From positions 1,049,426 to 1,083,760 of the forward strand of contig NW_004443648.1 of the NCBI RefSeq assembly GCF_000330505.1: a DNA stretch of 34,335 nucleotides. Direction: 5' to 3'. The translations under genes and the position numbers were made by a program. Source of the DNA: Entamoeba invadens IP1 (taxonomy: Eukaryota > Evosea > Mastigamoebida > Endamoebidae). Within the stretch, counting starts at the first letter, position 1, and the number at the start of each line of letters is the position of its first letter. The notes under the pieces were generated by a model that saw only the letters and a list, made by a program, of their open reading frames with translations, was not told where the DNA came from and made no database searches. Below are positions 10,054-17,423 of this stretch, in pieces.

Positions 10054-10758
10054 TTAATAGAAAATGTCCCATCTTCCTGTTGTGTCGATGGTGATAGGTT
10101 CTGACATCTCAACTTTGTTATCTGTGACGATCGCTGTTTTGTACATTTTACCTGCGAAGCAATGGTTGAGATAGAGAATTTGGAAGCATCTTTTAATCAG
10201 CGAAAGTGCTTGTTCCTGAGTGAATTCGGCATTCCATTCCTTTCTGATCAAAGGGATAACCATATGCGCGCCAATCCCAGTCGACACATAATTTTCCTCG
10301 AATGAAGTTCCGTACATATCAGTTTGTCCCAAAAACACCTTTTTGTCTTTCACGCCCGCAACAACGACGGTGTTGTAAAGTGGTTTCATGTCAGTTCGTT
10401 TTTGGTACATCATTCGATTCAAATAGGAAAAAAGCTCCTTTGGGCCTAACCCTTTCCCGCTGTTCTTTTTATCTTCTTCATCTTCTTCGGCGTCGTCAGT
10501 GGTGCTCTCGCCGTTGACCTTTTTCATCATAACGTTTTTGATTTCTTGGTAATCACTCAACTCCCCACTTGCAGCGATGATGGTGTGTTTGCCAAGGCGG
10601 TCGATTCGGTTAATCTGATTTGAATAGACCATCGAACCATACGATGCCAAAGTGTCAGTAGCAAGAATAACACCGCCGTTGTACTTAATCCCAACAATCG
10701 AGGCGGTTCCTAACAAAACGCCCTCTGCGTGCTTCATTGGCATGTCGACTGTTTGCAT
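10054..10758 (-). CDS. PSMB4: 20S proteasome subunit beta-7
   Basis: Structural, non-catalytic beta subunit of the 20S core particle. The 234-residue protein has the beta-type fold signature: LLGTASIVGIKYNGGVILATDT near the N-terminus, ASYGS, RIDRLG, AASGE(L/D)xD, NTVVVAGV and FLGQTDMYG. The order and wording match beta-7 (Pre4/PSMB4) better than other subunits. The position equivalent to catalytic Thr1 lies within LLGTAS rather than a TTT processing site, as in the inactive beta subunits. An acidic, lysine-flanked insert of about 20 residues (roughly 85-105, DDAEEDEEDKK) lies between the helix-1 region and the next helix and is unusual. It probably protrudes from the particle surface. There is no long propeptide, only about 16 residues before the core. 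Confidence 0.9.
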   Translation of the reverse strand: MQTVDMPMKHAEGVLLGTASIVGIKYNGGVILATDTLASYGSMVYSNQINRIDRLGKHTIIAASGELSDYQEIKNVMMKKVNGESTTDDAEEDEEDKKNSGKGLGPKELFSYLNRMMYQKRTDMKPLYNTVVVAGVKDKKVFLGQTDMYGTSFEENYVSTGIGAHMVIPLIRKEWNAEFTQEQALSLIKRCFQILYLNHCFAGKMYKTAIVTDNKVEMSEPITIDTTGRWDIFY

Positions 10759-11445
10759 CTGAATTGTCTTTGTTTTTGAGTTCTTTACTTTCTTTAGTTC
10801 TATTGTTGAACTATTGGGGTTGACTATTTTCGAGGAAAAAAAGGAAAATAATTATTTATTTAGTTTGAGGTTTTGTTATTGTTTATTTTTGGTAGTTAAC
10901 TAATTAGTGAAGATGGTGTTTCTTTTTTTTTTATTTCAAAGTATGGTTTAATTTTAATTTTAAATATTAAATATATTAACTTTGTTTCTTCACTTTTTTG
11001 TTATTATTATAACATTTATTAGTATTTTTCTTAAAAAAATGTTTTTTTAAAATTTATTATCAATTGTAAATAATATAATTATTATTATAAAATAACAATT
11101 TTAATAACAATTTTTTAATTTAATATAATATATATATTTATTATTATATTATACAATAATATACACAATAATAGTATAGTATTTTTATACAATGATTTAC
11201 TATATTTTTTTTATCATAAATATTTAAAATTTTTATAATAATAATTTTTAAATAAAATAATTTTCATATAGTTTTTAATAAGAATTAAAATGAATGAAAA
11301 AAAGTGCAAATTGTGTTTATCCAAATTGTTTATCTAAATTTATAACATTTCAAAAAAATGAACAAAAACTTGTGAATTGAATATTTCAAAAGAAAAAGGG
11401 TTTTAAAACTTTAGTAATTTACAAAATAATCAGTCGAACTGTTTG
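10759..11445. other. AT-rich divergent intergenic region
   Basis: About 690 bp between the starts of PSMB4 (reverse) and the phosphoesterase (forward). From about 10950 to 11280 it is almost pure A and T. No ORF, RNA gene or clear terminal repeat seen. The promoters of both neighbours must lie at its edges. Confidence 0.55.
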
Positions 11446-12183
11446 ATGTTACAGTCATCGACACATTTTACTGTTATTTCTGATATTCATAACACACACC
11501 GAATGCTTTCTATAAAGAAAACGGACTTTTTGATAATATGTGGCGACGTGACAAATGGAGGGAACAAAAGTGAGTTGAAATCTTTTCAAAGGTGGCTTGC
11601 AGACCAACCAACAAAACACACAGTAATGATATGGGGAAATCACGAGAGACGTTTAGAACTCCGCGACGTGTCGTTGAAACTGGAGTCGGATCAGAAGAAC
11701 TTGACATTTTTGAATGGTCTTAAGACCATCGGCAATTTTCAGTTTTATGGTCAAAATTATCCGTTCAAAGCACCACTAGAGAAATTTGACACGACAAAGC
11801 CACTCATTAGTTTATCACATGAGCCACCCCTAGGTGTGATGGATTTAGGCATTTCTAACAGGAAAATCATCAACGACACTTTTTATCATGCGGGGAGTCA
11901 AGAAGTCATTTCCTTCATTCAAAAGTATAACCCTCAAATGCATTGTTTTGGGCATTGTCACAGTTCACATGGGATTTGCCAAGTAAAAAACACTTTGTGT
12001 GTCAATGGTGCACTTGTTGATGACTGTGGCGAGCCATTTAAAAAGCCCATCGAAATTTTATACACGCAAAATACATTCCGCCCAATCGACCAAAGTAAGT
12101 GCATCACATTACAACACTTTTTAAAAATGGCGTCGAAAGACCCTTTCGAGTACATCACAACAACTAACGAATACTGTAATTGA
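11446..12183 (+). CDS. MPPED-like calcineurin-type metallophosphoesterase
   Basis: Predicted metal-dependent phosphodiesterase/phosphatase of 245 residues. All metal-binding blocks of the calcineurin-like fold are visible: D13-x-H15 (SDIHN), G33-D34, G64-N65-H66-E67, H125 (SLSHEPP) and G169-H170-C171-H172 followed by SSHG. The HEPPLGVMD and GHCH-x4-G wording and the short length match the MPPED1/2 (239AB) group, whose members hydrolyse phosphodiesters in vitro. The physiological substrate is unknown. There is no signal peptide or membrane segment, so it is probably cytosolic. The start is the only in-frame ATG before the first motif. The stop lies 49 bp from the 3' end of the convergent TBC1D23-like gene. 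Confidence 0.87.
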   Translation: MLQSSTHFTVISDIHNTHRMLSIKKTDFLIICGDVTNGGNKSELKSFQRWLADQPTKHTVMIWGNHERRLELRDVSLKLESDQKNLTFLNGLKTIGNFQFYGQNYPFKAPLEKFDTTKPLISLSHEPPLGVMDLGISNRKIINDTFYHAGSQEVISFIQKYNPQMHCFGHCHSSHGICQVKNTLCVNGALVDDCGEPFKKPIEILYTQNTFRPIDQSKCITLQHFLKMASKDPFEYITTTNEYCN

Positions 12184-12232
12184 TTATTAATTAGATTATT
12201 ACTTCGATAATTAATTGTTAATAGTTCTTTAA

Positions 12233-13871
12233 TTACTCCATTGCCCGCTTTTGAAGGTCTTGAGCAACTTCAGTTGCGTCGTCAACGCACGTCACTTTTA
12301 CAACCTTTGGCGTATTTTTGATGAAGATCGAAATGCTCTTGCCAGTGATACAGAAGTGATCTATTTCATTATATAATATCTCTTCAAGGACTTGCTCTCC
12401 AAAGTTGATTGTCAGCTCGATACTGTTATACTCGAGAACACAAACATTTCCTTCATAGTAGATATCGCGCTTGAATGGGATGTAATTCATCGGATCATCA
12501 CTTTTGAATGGAAGTTCCTTAGTCGATTTCTCCCCAACTAATTCAACAATTTTCTCTTTAAGGCGGTCGGAAATGGAACTCCGCAGTTTCCTCTTTTGAA
12601 TGTCTTTTTTGGCTGGACTAAAATCAAACAACGTCTTCACTGAAAGTCCTTTACACACGGCACACTCCTTTGTGTGATTATCAATGGCAAAGCCTTCACT
12701 GCGTTCAGTCCAAAATTTGTGGTATAAAGAATACCCTCCACCTAAGAGAGAAACCCTCTTTATTCCACTCTCGTGGAGGTTCTGAATGGTCCGTTTGATA
12801 GTTTCAGTCTCGTTTGACGCTCCAGAGAAGTACAGCACGTAGTGTGTGTCTGAAAGTGTGACGTCTTTCAATTGGAGGGCATTGCTAATGTGCCCATTTG
12901 AATAATCAGAGTCGGAGCGTGCGTCAACATACTCTATTTTTAGACCATTCGTTTTGTCAGCCAAAACGTCAATGGGTGATACTGGGAAAGACAGTCCACC
13001 GTCAAACCCGCTTGCAGCCCACCTCTGGAAAACGGCGCCATTCGTCAAACATGAATTTAAGAGTCGAGTAAATGAAGATGGTGTTTTGTTTTGCAAATAC
13101 GACGCGTGTAAAAAGAGGAAAGGTATTGATTCTACAGTGAGTGTGAATTGTGAGAAGCACGCTTGGAATGACAAAGCAGAATTTGTCGAGACCAATACCT
13201 CTTGATTGATAAGCATTATTGAAGCCATCAAAAACAACGTCAACGGCTGTGTTGTGAAAAGTAGTTTGTCGTACAGTGCGAGTGCATCGGAGGGTGAAAC
13301 AAAGAAGTTAGCGAGGAGTGTGAAAAACTGTGTGTTACACTTTCATACCTTGAGATGACGAGTAACAAACTGAAGGAAGAATCAAGTCATATAAATCGAC
13401 GTTCATTTCTGTGATGTGTTGAGCCAACACTGGGTTGTGGTAATAGATCAAAATGTGTAGAAGTTGTACTATTCCTTCCAAATCAGCTTGAAACATACAA
13501 TTCTTTTGTAAGAACCATGTGATCGCCTTCTTTTGAAGAGTCAAATCATCTTCAAAAAGTGGTGCAATTAGCGTCGCAATCACCAATGTTGCTTCAAACT
13601 GTGGGTCTTCAGTCGAAATCAGTTGTTCAACAATCAAATACAGTCGCCCAAAATTCTCTTTCTGTGTGGCGTTAGTTATTTTCCCAAACACTTCTTTCAC
13701 TTCCTTTGGACCACTTTTTTCTGTGTCTTCATTCTTTGCGTCGACATCACTTAACACGGTTTTCCATAAGTCGCGTCGAAGTGATTGTGTCAAATTAGCT
13801 TCTCGCGAAAGCACTTTTAAGAACTCCGTGTCGCCTTCTGCAAGTCGGAAAATTGAGTTTCTGAATTCCAT
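12233..13871 (-). CDS. TBC1D23: TBC1D23-like endosome-Golgi trafficking protein, two exons
   Basis: In animals TBC1D23 bridges endosome-derived vesicles to golgins at the trans-Golgi. Proposed exons are 13871-13371 and 13327-12233, giving about 531 residues (human about 700). The three parts of TBC1D23 are in the right order. First, a TBC domain runs across the splice junction (about residues 30-230) and lacks the IxxDxxR and YxQ finger motifs, so it is probably not an active GAP. Second, a rhodanese domain (about 270-360) contains YVDARSDSDYSNGHIS and a GGGYSLYHKF loop. Its active-site loop reads YFSGASNETE without the catalytic Cys, as in TBC1D23. Third, a C-terminal beta-rich domain corresponds to the family's PH-like end. 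The start is the ATG at 13871. eL19 lies 124 bp upstream on the same strand. VPS53, 4 kb away, acts in the same route. Confidence 0.84.
13328..13370 (-). other. Intron in TBC1D23-like gene
   Basis: A very short 43-bp insert in phase 0, with the canonical donor GTTTGTTACT and acceptor CACAG. Removing it joins the two halves of the TBC domain. Left unspliced, the frame ends within 14 codons. Confidence 0.82.
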
Positions 13872-13995
13872 CTTTGAACTGCTTTTCTTGTTCTTTTTAT
13901 CGATTTTTTTGATCACTAAAAGTAAATTTTAATTGGTGGAAGAAAAGATCAACTCAAAATGATGAAAATGAAATATAAAAGCCTTAACGATTTAC

Positions 13996-14697
13996 TTAAT
14001 TCTTTTTGGTTTGCTTCTTCTCGACTTTCTTCTCAGCTTTCTTTTCAGTCTTCTTCTCGACCTTCTTTTCGGTCTTTTTCTCAACCTTCTTTTCAACCTT
14101 TTTGTCAGCCTTCTTCTCGTTCTTCTTCTCGGCTCTCTTCTCAGCCTTAGTCTCAGCAAGGACTGGTTTAGCTTCAGCCTTTAAGTCTTTTCTTTCAGTG
14201 ATGAAAGTAGTAGTCTTGATGACTTTCTCAGCGTTCTTAGCAGCCAATTTCTTTTCTTCCAAAGTCTTGAAGATAGCCTCAGCAAGAGCCTTCTTGTTCT
14301 TGAATTGATTACCCTTGACCATCATGTAGAAATCGTGATAGACGTGTTTATCGATTTTTCCCATTGCTCTATACTTGGCCAAAAGTCTTCTTAAGACTCT
14401 CATTCTGAAGACCCAGAGGGACTTTTGTGGGGTTCTAGCGTTCTTTGTACCCTTTCTCTTTCCGTGTCCGCTGTGTCTTCCAAGTCTCTTGGCGTGGAGT
14501 CTGTCTACAACTCTGCTACGGGAGTGGATGATGTGTGGCTTGCGGATAACAAGTCTGTCCTTGATCAACTTTCTAATGGCCTTTCTGCTGTTAGCAAGAG
14601 AGATTTCTGGAGTCTCGTTCGGGTCTAACCAAACTTTTCTCTTTCCACATTTCATAATTGAGGCAGCGAGTCTCTTCTGGAGCTTCAATGACACCAT
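13996..14697 (-). CDS. RPL19: 60S ribosomal protein eL19
   Basis: Large-subunit ribosomal protein of 233 residues. The N-terminal 150 residues carry the eL19 core: [23 protein letters not shown], the arginine-rich [26 protein letters not shown] loop region and the [16 protein letters not shown] helix. The C-terminal 45 residues are a low-complexity Lys/Glu tail built from EKK-x units ([11 protein letters not shown] and variants), longer and more regular than in many eukaryotes. It should form a charged helix on the ribosome surface. The ATG at 14697 begins the conserved MVSLKLQ N-terminus, so the start is secure. A TATA-like AT-AAAAAG run lies some 30 bp upstream. Confidence 0.96.
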   Translation of the reverse strand: MVSLKLQKRLAASIMKCGKRKVWLDPNETPEISLANSRKAIRKLIKDRLVIRKPHIIHSRSRVVDRLHAKRLGRHSGHGKRKGTKNARTPQKSLWVFRMRVLRRLLAKYRAMGKIDKHVYHDFYMMVKGNQFKNKKALAEAIFKTLEEKKLAAKNAEKVIKTTTFITERKDLKAEAKPVLAETKAEKRAEKKNEKKADKKVEKKVEKKTEKKVEKKTEKKAEKKVEKKQTKKN

Positions 14698-15391
14698 CCC
14701 ACAATGTTAGAAGTTCTTTTTTCTTTTTATCACTGTAGGGTTTTTGTCATATAGTTTTTTCTTATTCATTAATATTATATGTTATTCTCTTTCAAGATGG
14801 TTAATTATTATAGTTTAATTATAATTGATTTTTAGGTTGCTATTTTTGCATTATTATTTTTAACGGATAATTACAAATGTGTAAATTATTATAACAATTA
14901 TAAACACAAACCGATATAACTTTTAATTATTAACAAGTTATTAATAATAACTTTATGTATTTAACTAAATATATAATTATAGTTGTGTTTTTTTAGGAAA
15001 TGATTTTTTGTTTTTTTTATTTTTTTTATAAAATAAAATAATTTGTATAAACAAATAGTGATTTTTTTTATAAATTAATATAGTTTTAATCATTTAACTT
15101 ATTAAAATTATTTAGTTTTTTCGTGGTAAAAAAAAATATAAAAAAATATAAATTATTTATCAAAAAAAAAATTTATAATTATAACATTTAGTAAAAGTAT
15201 AATTAATAAATTATGAATCACTAATAACAAAGGAGATAATTATTACTACTAAAACAGTAAGAAAACAATTGGCACAAATAATTAAATTAATATTTAAAGC
15301 CAGAACAATACAAACAACTGTTTTAGAAGACAAAAATACCAAACCAAAAATGCACCGAAAATTTAACATTAAAAATCACATATCATAAATC
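14698..15391. promoter_or_regulatory. Divergent promoter region, RPL19 / CorA-like
   Basis: About 690 bp of extremely AT-rich DNA between the divergent eL19 and Mg-transporter genes. It must hold the strong ribosomal-protein promoter on one side and the transporter promoter on the other. No ORF, RNA gene or repeat with clear boundaries is visible; homopolymer A and T runs dominate 14990-15180. Confidence 0.5.
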
Positions 15392-17017
15392 ATGCGAAGG
15401 AATGTAAGTCGGACCCAACCAACAGAAATACCAATGGTATCTCTTGACCACAACGAAGACGACGAATTTGATGAAAGTCAACAATGTGAAGAAATAGAAG
15501 GCAAAACGATTGATGATAGTGAACTAGATACTATTAGTAATGTATCTGAAGCTGACGAAGAAGATTCTGAAACGACTGAAAAGGTAGAAGTTACTCCTCT
15601 TCCAAAAGACCCGCCACCTTTAAAGTCTTTGACTCCAAAAACAGCAAAACCGGAGATATTCGACAAAAATGTCCAATTACTTCACGAAAATGGAAAAATT
15701 GACAAAGTTGAAAATCCGATGCCGGGCAAACCCAAAATAGTTGAAAAAGTCGAAAAAATGTTTAAACCTTCTCTATCGAAAGCGGACAAAAGTAACACCC
15801 CCAAAAGCACAACAAAAACACCGCCAGATGTTAAAGAGAGTCCACAAAATTTACAGAAAGTTATAGAAACTGAAGTGGATGACGTACTAAAGGAAGTTAT
15901 TACTGATCAAGGCGAGTCAAAACAAGCGAAAGAAGTTGAGTGTGACAGTGCAAGTGACATTCCTTTAGAACCCAAAAAGGGGCATGGGAAGCGGACCAAA
16001 TTTGAGTTCTTTTCTGACACCGTCAAAAACGGTCGAATGATCACTACAAAGGAGTTGCGCCGCATGAAAGAAGTGATGAAACACAGTGGGGAGACGATGG
16101 AAAGTTCTGGGATATGGATTGACTTAGCGTCACCCGAAGAACAAGTGTGCACTGAAATAGGGCAAATCTTTGGGTTACATCCTTTAACTGTCGAGGATTG
16201 GTTTGGTGGCGGGTGTTCCGAGAAGATTGCGTACTTTGAGAAATACATTGGGATGACTTGTGTTGAGATGCGATATGAAGAAGACTCTAATGTTCTTCGT
16301 CCATTCTTGTTTTATGTTGTCTTCAAGAAGAATATGATAGTAACAATTCGATTTAACAAGGTACTTGCCATCGACGAAGTCAAAAATCGGATTCGAATGA
16401 AACACCAAGGCGACTTCCCAAGTGCACAATGGGTCTTATACGTCCTCTTTGGGATGATTATGAAAGAGATATCTGTCTTAAGCGATCAGTTACTCGAAGA
16501 TATCGAAACAACGTCGAATTTGGTCCCCGCTATGATCAATGACGAGAAAGACGAGTTTCTCACGCGAATAGAAGCAATAAAGAAGACAGCGCGGAGTCTG
16601 AGATTTGTCGTCGACCCGAAGAAGAGTATGTTGCGCCACATGTTAAGATCAAAAGAGAAGACTATCACTACTAACTTGAAGTTGTACCTTCGTGATGTCC
16701 AAGATGATACTATGAAGGTGTTGTCACGTCTCGACGCTATGATCGATGATATCACATCAATAGAAGACACTTATTTAGCAAAGATCACACTCTCTGTCAA
16801 TAGATATTGCAAAGAGGAAAACAATTTGATGCACAACTTTGGAGTTATAGGGTTACTCTGTTTACCTATGACATTTTTGGCAGGACTCTGGGGAATGAAT
16901 GTGAGAGTTCCTGGACAAGAAGTCGCGACAATCATGTGGTTTGTGTTACTTATTGGCTCTTCTTTGCTCTGGCTTGGCGCAGGAATTTTCTTCTTCAAAA
17001 TAGTCAAATTTTTGTAA
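15392..17017 (+). CDS. CorA/Alr-type magnesium transporter
   Basis: Predicted pentameric Mg2+ (or other divalent cation) channel of 541 residues. The C-terminus has the two-helix membrane module: TM1 at about 484-500, the obligatory G501-M502-N503 motif after it, then TM2 at about 513-538 and a short tail. Before it comes the CorA funnel domain, recognisable from LHPLTVEDW near residue 270, the IGMTCVEMRY strand and the long helix preceding TM1. The first 190 residues are acidic and Ser/Thr/Pro/Lys-rich with no domain, as in the fungal Alr1/Mnr2 branch. That extension may be regulatory. The N-terminal part has slightly different base composition but no frame break. The ATG at 15392 follows a typical AT-rich leader. 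Membrane location (plasma membrane or vacuole) cannot be decided. Confidence 0.9.
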   Translation: MRRNVSRTQPTEIPMVSLDHNEDDEFDESQQCEEIEGKTIDDSELDTISNVSEADEEDSETTEKVEVTPLPKDPPPLKSLTPKTAKPEIFDKNVQLLHENGKIDKVENPMPGKPKIVEKVEKMFKPSLSKADKSNTPKSTTKTPPDVKESPQNLQKVIETEVDDVLKEVITDQGESKQAKEVECDSASDIPLEPKKGHGKRTKFEFFSDTVKNGRMITTKELRRMKEVMKHSGETMESSGIWIDLASPEEQVCTEIGQIFGLHPLTVEDWFGGGCSEKIAYFEKYIGMTCVEMRYEEDSNVLRPFLFYVVFKKNMIVTIRFNKVLAIDEVKNRIRMKHQGDFPSAQWVLYVLFGMIMKEISVLSDQLLEDIETTSNLVPAMINDEKDEFLTRIEAIKKTARSLRFVVDPKKSMLRHMLRSKEKTITTNLKLYLRDVQDDTMKVLSRLDAMIDDITSIEDTYLAKITLSVNRYCKEENNLMHNFGVIGLLCLPMTFLAGLWGMNVRVPGQEVATIMWFVLLIGSSLLWLGAGIFFFKIVKFL

Positions 17018-17423
17018 TCTATTAGTTTATAGTTAAAATACCATTTCATTTTTTATTTCAATTTAATCGAAATAAGTTAATTAAATAATCTATTTAAGTT
17101 AATTTTTATTTTATAGGCTTTTTTTTTTATCGGAATCCGTTTGTCGATAAACAAAAAGTTTGAAGAATAATTTGTAATACAGTTGTTTACAGTTTCCGTT
17201 ATCTTTTCTGGAATTTTTATGTTAAGAACTTGGTTTGAAGGATTTGAAAAACTAGTAACTGAATTATAATTTTATTATTTTATTCCATTTGAAAAAAAAT
17301 AAAAAAAATGTAGAAATTAGTAAAAGGCTAAATAAAAGAACTAGACTTACTAAATAAAGAAAACAGAAAAAAAGGAAGTGTAAAATAATAATTTTTTTGA
17401 GCGGTTTTTAGCTATTTTCAAAA
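17018..17423. other. Intergenic region, no gene seen
   Basis: Gap of 406 bp between the CorA-like gene and the kinase gene, both forward. AT-rich, with no ORF, RNA gene or repeat recognised. It should contain the upstream gene's 3' processing signals and the kinase promoter. The bases just before the kinase ATG (TATTTTCAAAAATGG) resemble a short Entamoeba initiator with a very short leader. Confidence 0.5.

Noticed and set aside
13872..13916. Possible longer N-terminus of the TBC1D23-like protein
   Set aside because: The frame stays open but has no ATG before 13871, and the extension is a Lys-rich AT-driven stretch.
14006..14308. Forward frame rich in Phe and Ser opposite eL19
   Set aside because: Mirror image of the Lys/Glu repeat tail of eL19; its repeats are a by-product.
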